Shown in pieces: positions 5,764-6,235 of a DNA stretch of 6,235 bases (positions are counted from its first letter, which is position 1; the number at the start of each line of letters is the position of its first letter). A program made the position numbers and the translations under genes. The stretch is from Acidobacteriota bacterium. Its GTDB lineage: Bacteria > Acidobacteriota > Vicinamibacteria > Vicinamibacterales > JACQTH01. Below the pieces are notes generated by a model. The model did not search any database and was not told the DNA's origin. It saw nothing but the letters and a program-made list of their open reading frames with translations. The stretch is taken from contig JACQTH010000058.1 in NCBI GenBank assembly GCA_016210935.1, positions 1-6,235 of the forward strand, read 5' to 3'.

Positions 5764-5840
5764 CACCACAGAGAGCACAGAGTTCACAGAGAATCGTTTT
5801 ATGTTTTCTTTCCTCTGTGGTCTCCGTGTTCTCTGTGGTG
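5764..5840. repeat. Imperfect palindrome of 9-mer CACAGAG units, second full copy
   Basis: The left arm 5764-5791 contains ACCACAGAG, AGCACAGAG, TTCACAGAG. The right arm 5813-5840 is the inverse complement at 24 of 28 positions. The loop (5792-5812) is T-rich. It lies in the 173-base gap between the FHA gene and pntA. A transcript would fold into a long hairpin there, which could protect or end the hydrolase-FHA message, though there is no terminal U-run. Confidence 0.87.
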
Positions 5841-5858
5841 ATTCCTGACCGTTCCCCA

Positions 5859-5880
5859 CGAATCCCGAATCCCGAATCCC
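5859..5880. repeat. Heptamer tandem repeat CGAATCC, three copies
   Basis: Three exact copies of CGAATCC plus one extra C end 11 bases before the pntA start codon. The tract therefore fills the place where a ribosome site and the leader of pntA would be. No Shine-Dalgarno sequence is visible there. Confidence 0.85.
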
Positions 5881-5891
5881 ATGACTTCACA

Positions 5892-6235
5892 ATGATCATC
5901 GGCGTTCCCAAAGAGACCTTTCCCGGCGAGCGGCGGGTCGCGCTTATCCCCGCCGTCCTTCCGCAGCTCGCCAAAGCCCAGATGCAGGTCCTGCTCGAGC
6001 GCGGTGCAGGAACCGCAGCCGGATTCGCGGACGCGGAGTACGAGCAGAAGGGCGCGCGAATCGCGGCGACGCGCCGCGACGTCTTCGATCAGGCCGGCGT
6101 CATTGCGCAGGTCCGGACCCCGGGCGCCAATCTGGCCACGGGACGCGATGACATCGCGCTTCTCAACCCCGGCACAGTGATTGTGGGACTGGCCGAGCCG
6201 CTCGTCGAGCTCGATACGGTCCGGACCCTGGCGGA
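5892..6235 (+). CDS. pntA: NAD(P) transhydrogenase subunit alpha, N-terminal part (cut by right edge)
   Basis: The first 114 residues of PntA, the NAD-binding subunit of the proton-translocating transhydrogenase that uses the proton gradient to reduce NADP with NADH. The start MIIGVPKETFPGERRVALIP is typical, with the PGE..VAL.P block, followed by LLERGAGTAAGFADAEY (37-53) and VRTPGANLATGRDDIALL (78-95). The PGAN segment and PGERRVAL favour PntA over the related alanine dehydrogenase, which usually reads KEIK..E.RVALTP. The ATG at 5892 is preceded by a tiny frame ATG-ACT-TCA-CAA-TGA (5881-5895) whose stop overlaps the start codon (ATGA), too short to call a gene. No Shine-Dalgarno sequence is seen, so initiation may be weak or leaderless. 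pntAA/pntB partners would be expected downstream, outside the window. Confidence 0.9.
   Translation, partial: MIIGVPKETFPGERRVALIPAVLPQLAKAQMQVLLERGAGTAAGFADAEYEQKGARIAATRRDVFDQAGVIAQVRTPGANLATGRDDIALLNPGTVIVGLAEPLVELDTVRTLA

Noticed and set aside
1..6235. Search for tRNA, rRNA, riboswitch, transposase or defence genes, including a cobalamin riboswitch before the adenosyltransferase.
   Set aside because: No cloverleaf, rRNA block, B12-box-like conserved core, transposase or defence-type motif could be recognised by eye on either strand.

Overview
This is a high-GC bacterial window with short intergenic gaps, most of them filled by degenerate repeat 'words'. The gene content (hopanoid-type squalene synthase HpnC, PduO-type cobalamin adenosyltransferase, a short MutY, a YgfZ protein, PntA) together with the repeat types (three 9-mers of NNCRCRGAG per arm, heptamers TGGCCAG and CGAATCC, a GCC-rich palindrome inserted in a gene) is what I associate with Acidobacteriota, perhaps the Vicinamibacteria. 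That placement is an inference from style; no marker gene here proves it.

Layout, left to right. (1) The N-terminus of hpnC on the minus strand runs off the left edge. (2) A repeat-rich divergent gap follows. (3) A plus-strand gene encodes an unrecognised single-pass membrane protein that carries a GCC-rich palindromic insertion read in frame. (4) Convergent to it is an ATP:cob(I)alamin adenosyltransferase on the minus strand. (5) A divergent gap holds a large imperfect palindrome. (6) A plus-strand MutY-family adenine glycosylase ends right after its Fe-S cluster. (7) Convergent to MutY is a minus-strand protein that joins a complete YgfZ/GcvT-like folate-binding domain to a complete MutT-type Nudix domain. 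(8) Starting on the complementary bases of the same CATG is a plus-strand alpha/beta hydrolase whose nucleophile serine is replaced by asparagine. (9) Eight bases downstream is a small FHA-domain protein, probably in the same operon. (10) A second large palindrome and a CGAATCC heptamer tract come next. (11) The 5' end of pntA (NAD(P) transhydrogenase alpha) runs off the right edge.

How the genes may work together. The most coherent theme is oxidative-damage repair. MutY (adenine removal opposite oxidised guanine, Fe-S enzyme) sits next to a fusion of MutT (oxidised nucleotide clean-up) and YgfZ (needed for upkeep of some Fe-S enzymes), and MutY lacks the MutT-like 8-oxoG-reading domain it usually carries. 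The other genes look like ordinary housekeeping genes: hopanoid lipid synthesis, cobalamin activation, NADPH supply. The hydrolase/FHA pair is of unknown role. I do not see a defence system, mobile gene, CRISPR array, tRNA or rRNA. The less ordinary points are the YgfZ-Nudix fusion, the Ser-to-Asn hydrolase, and the repeats invading or bordering coding sequence.
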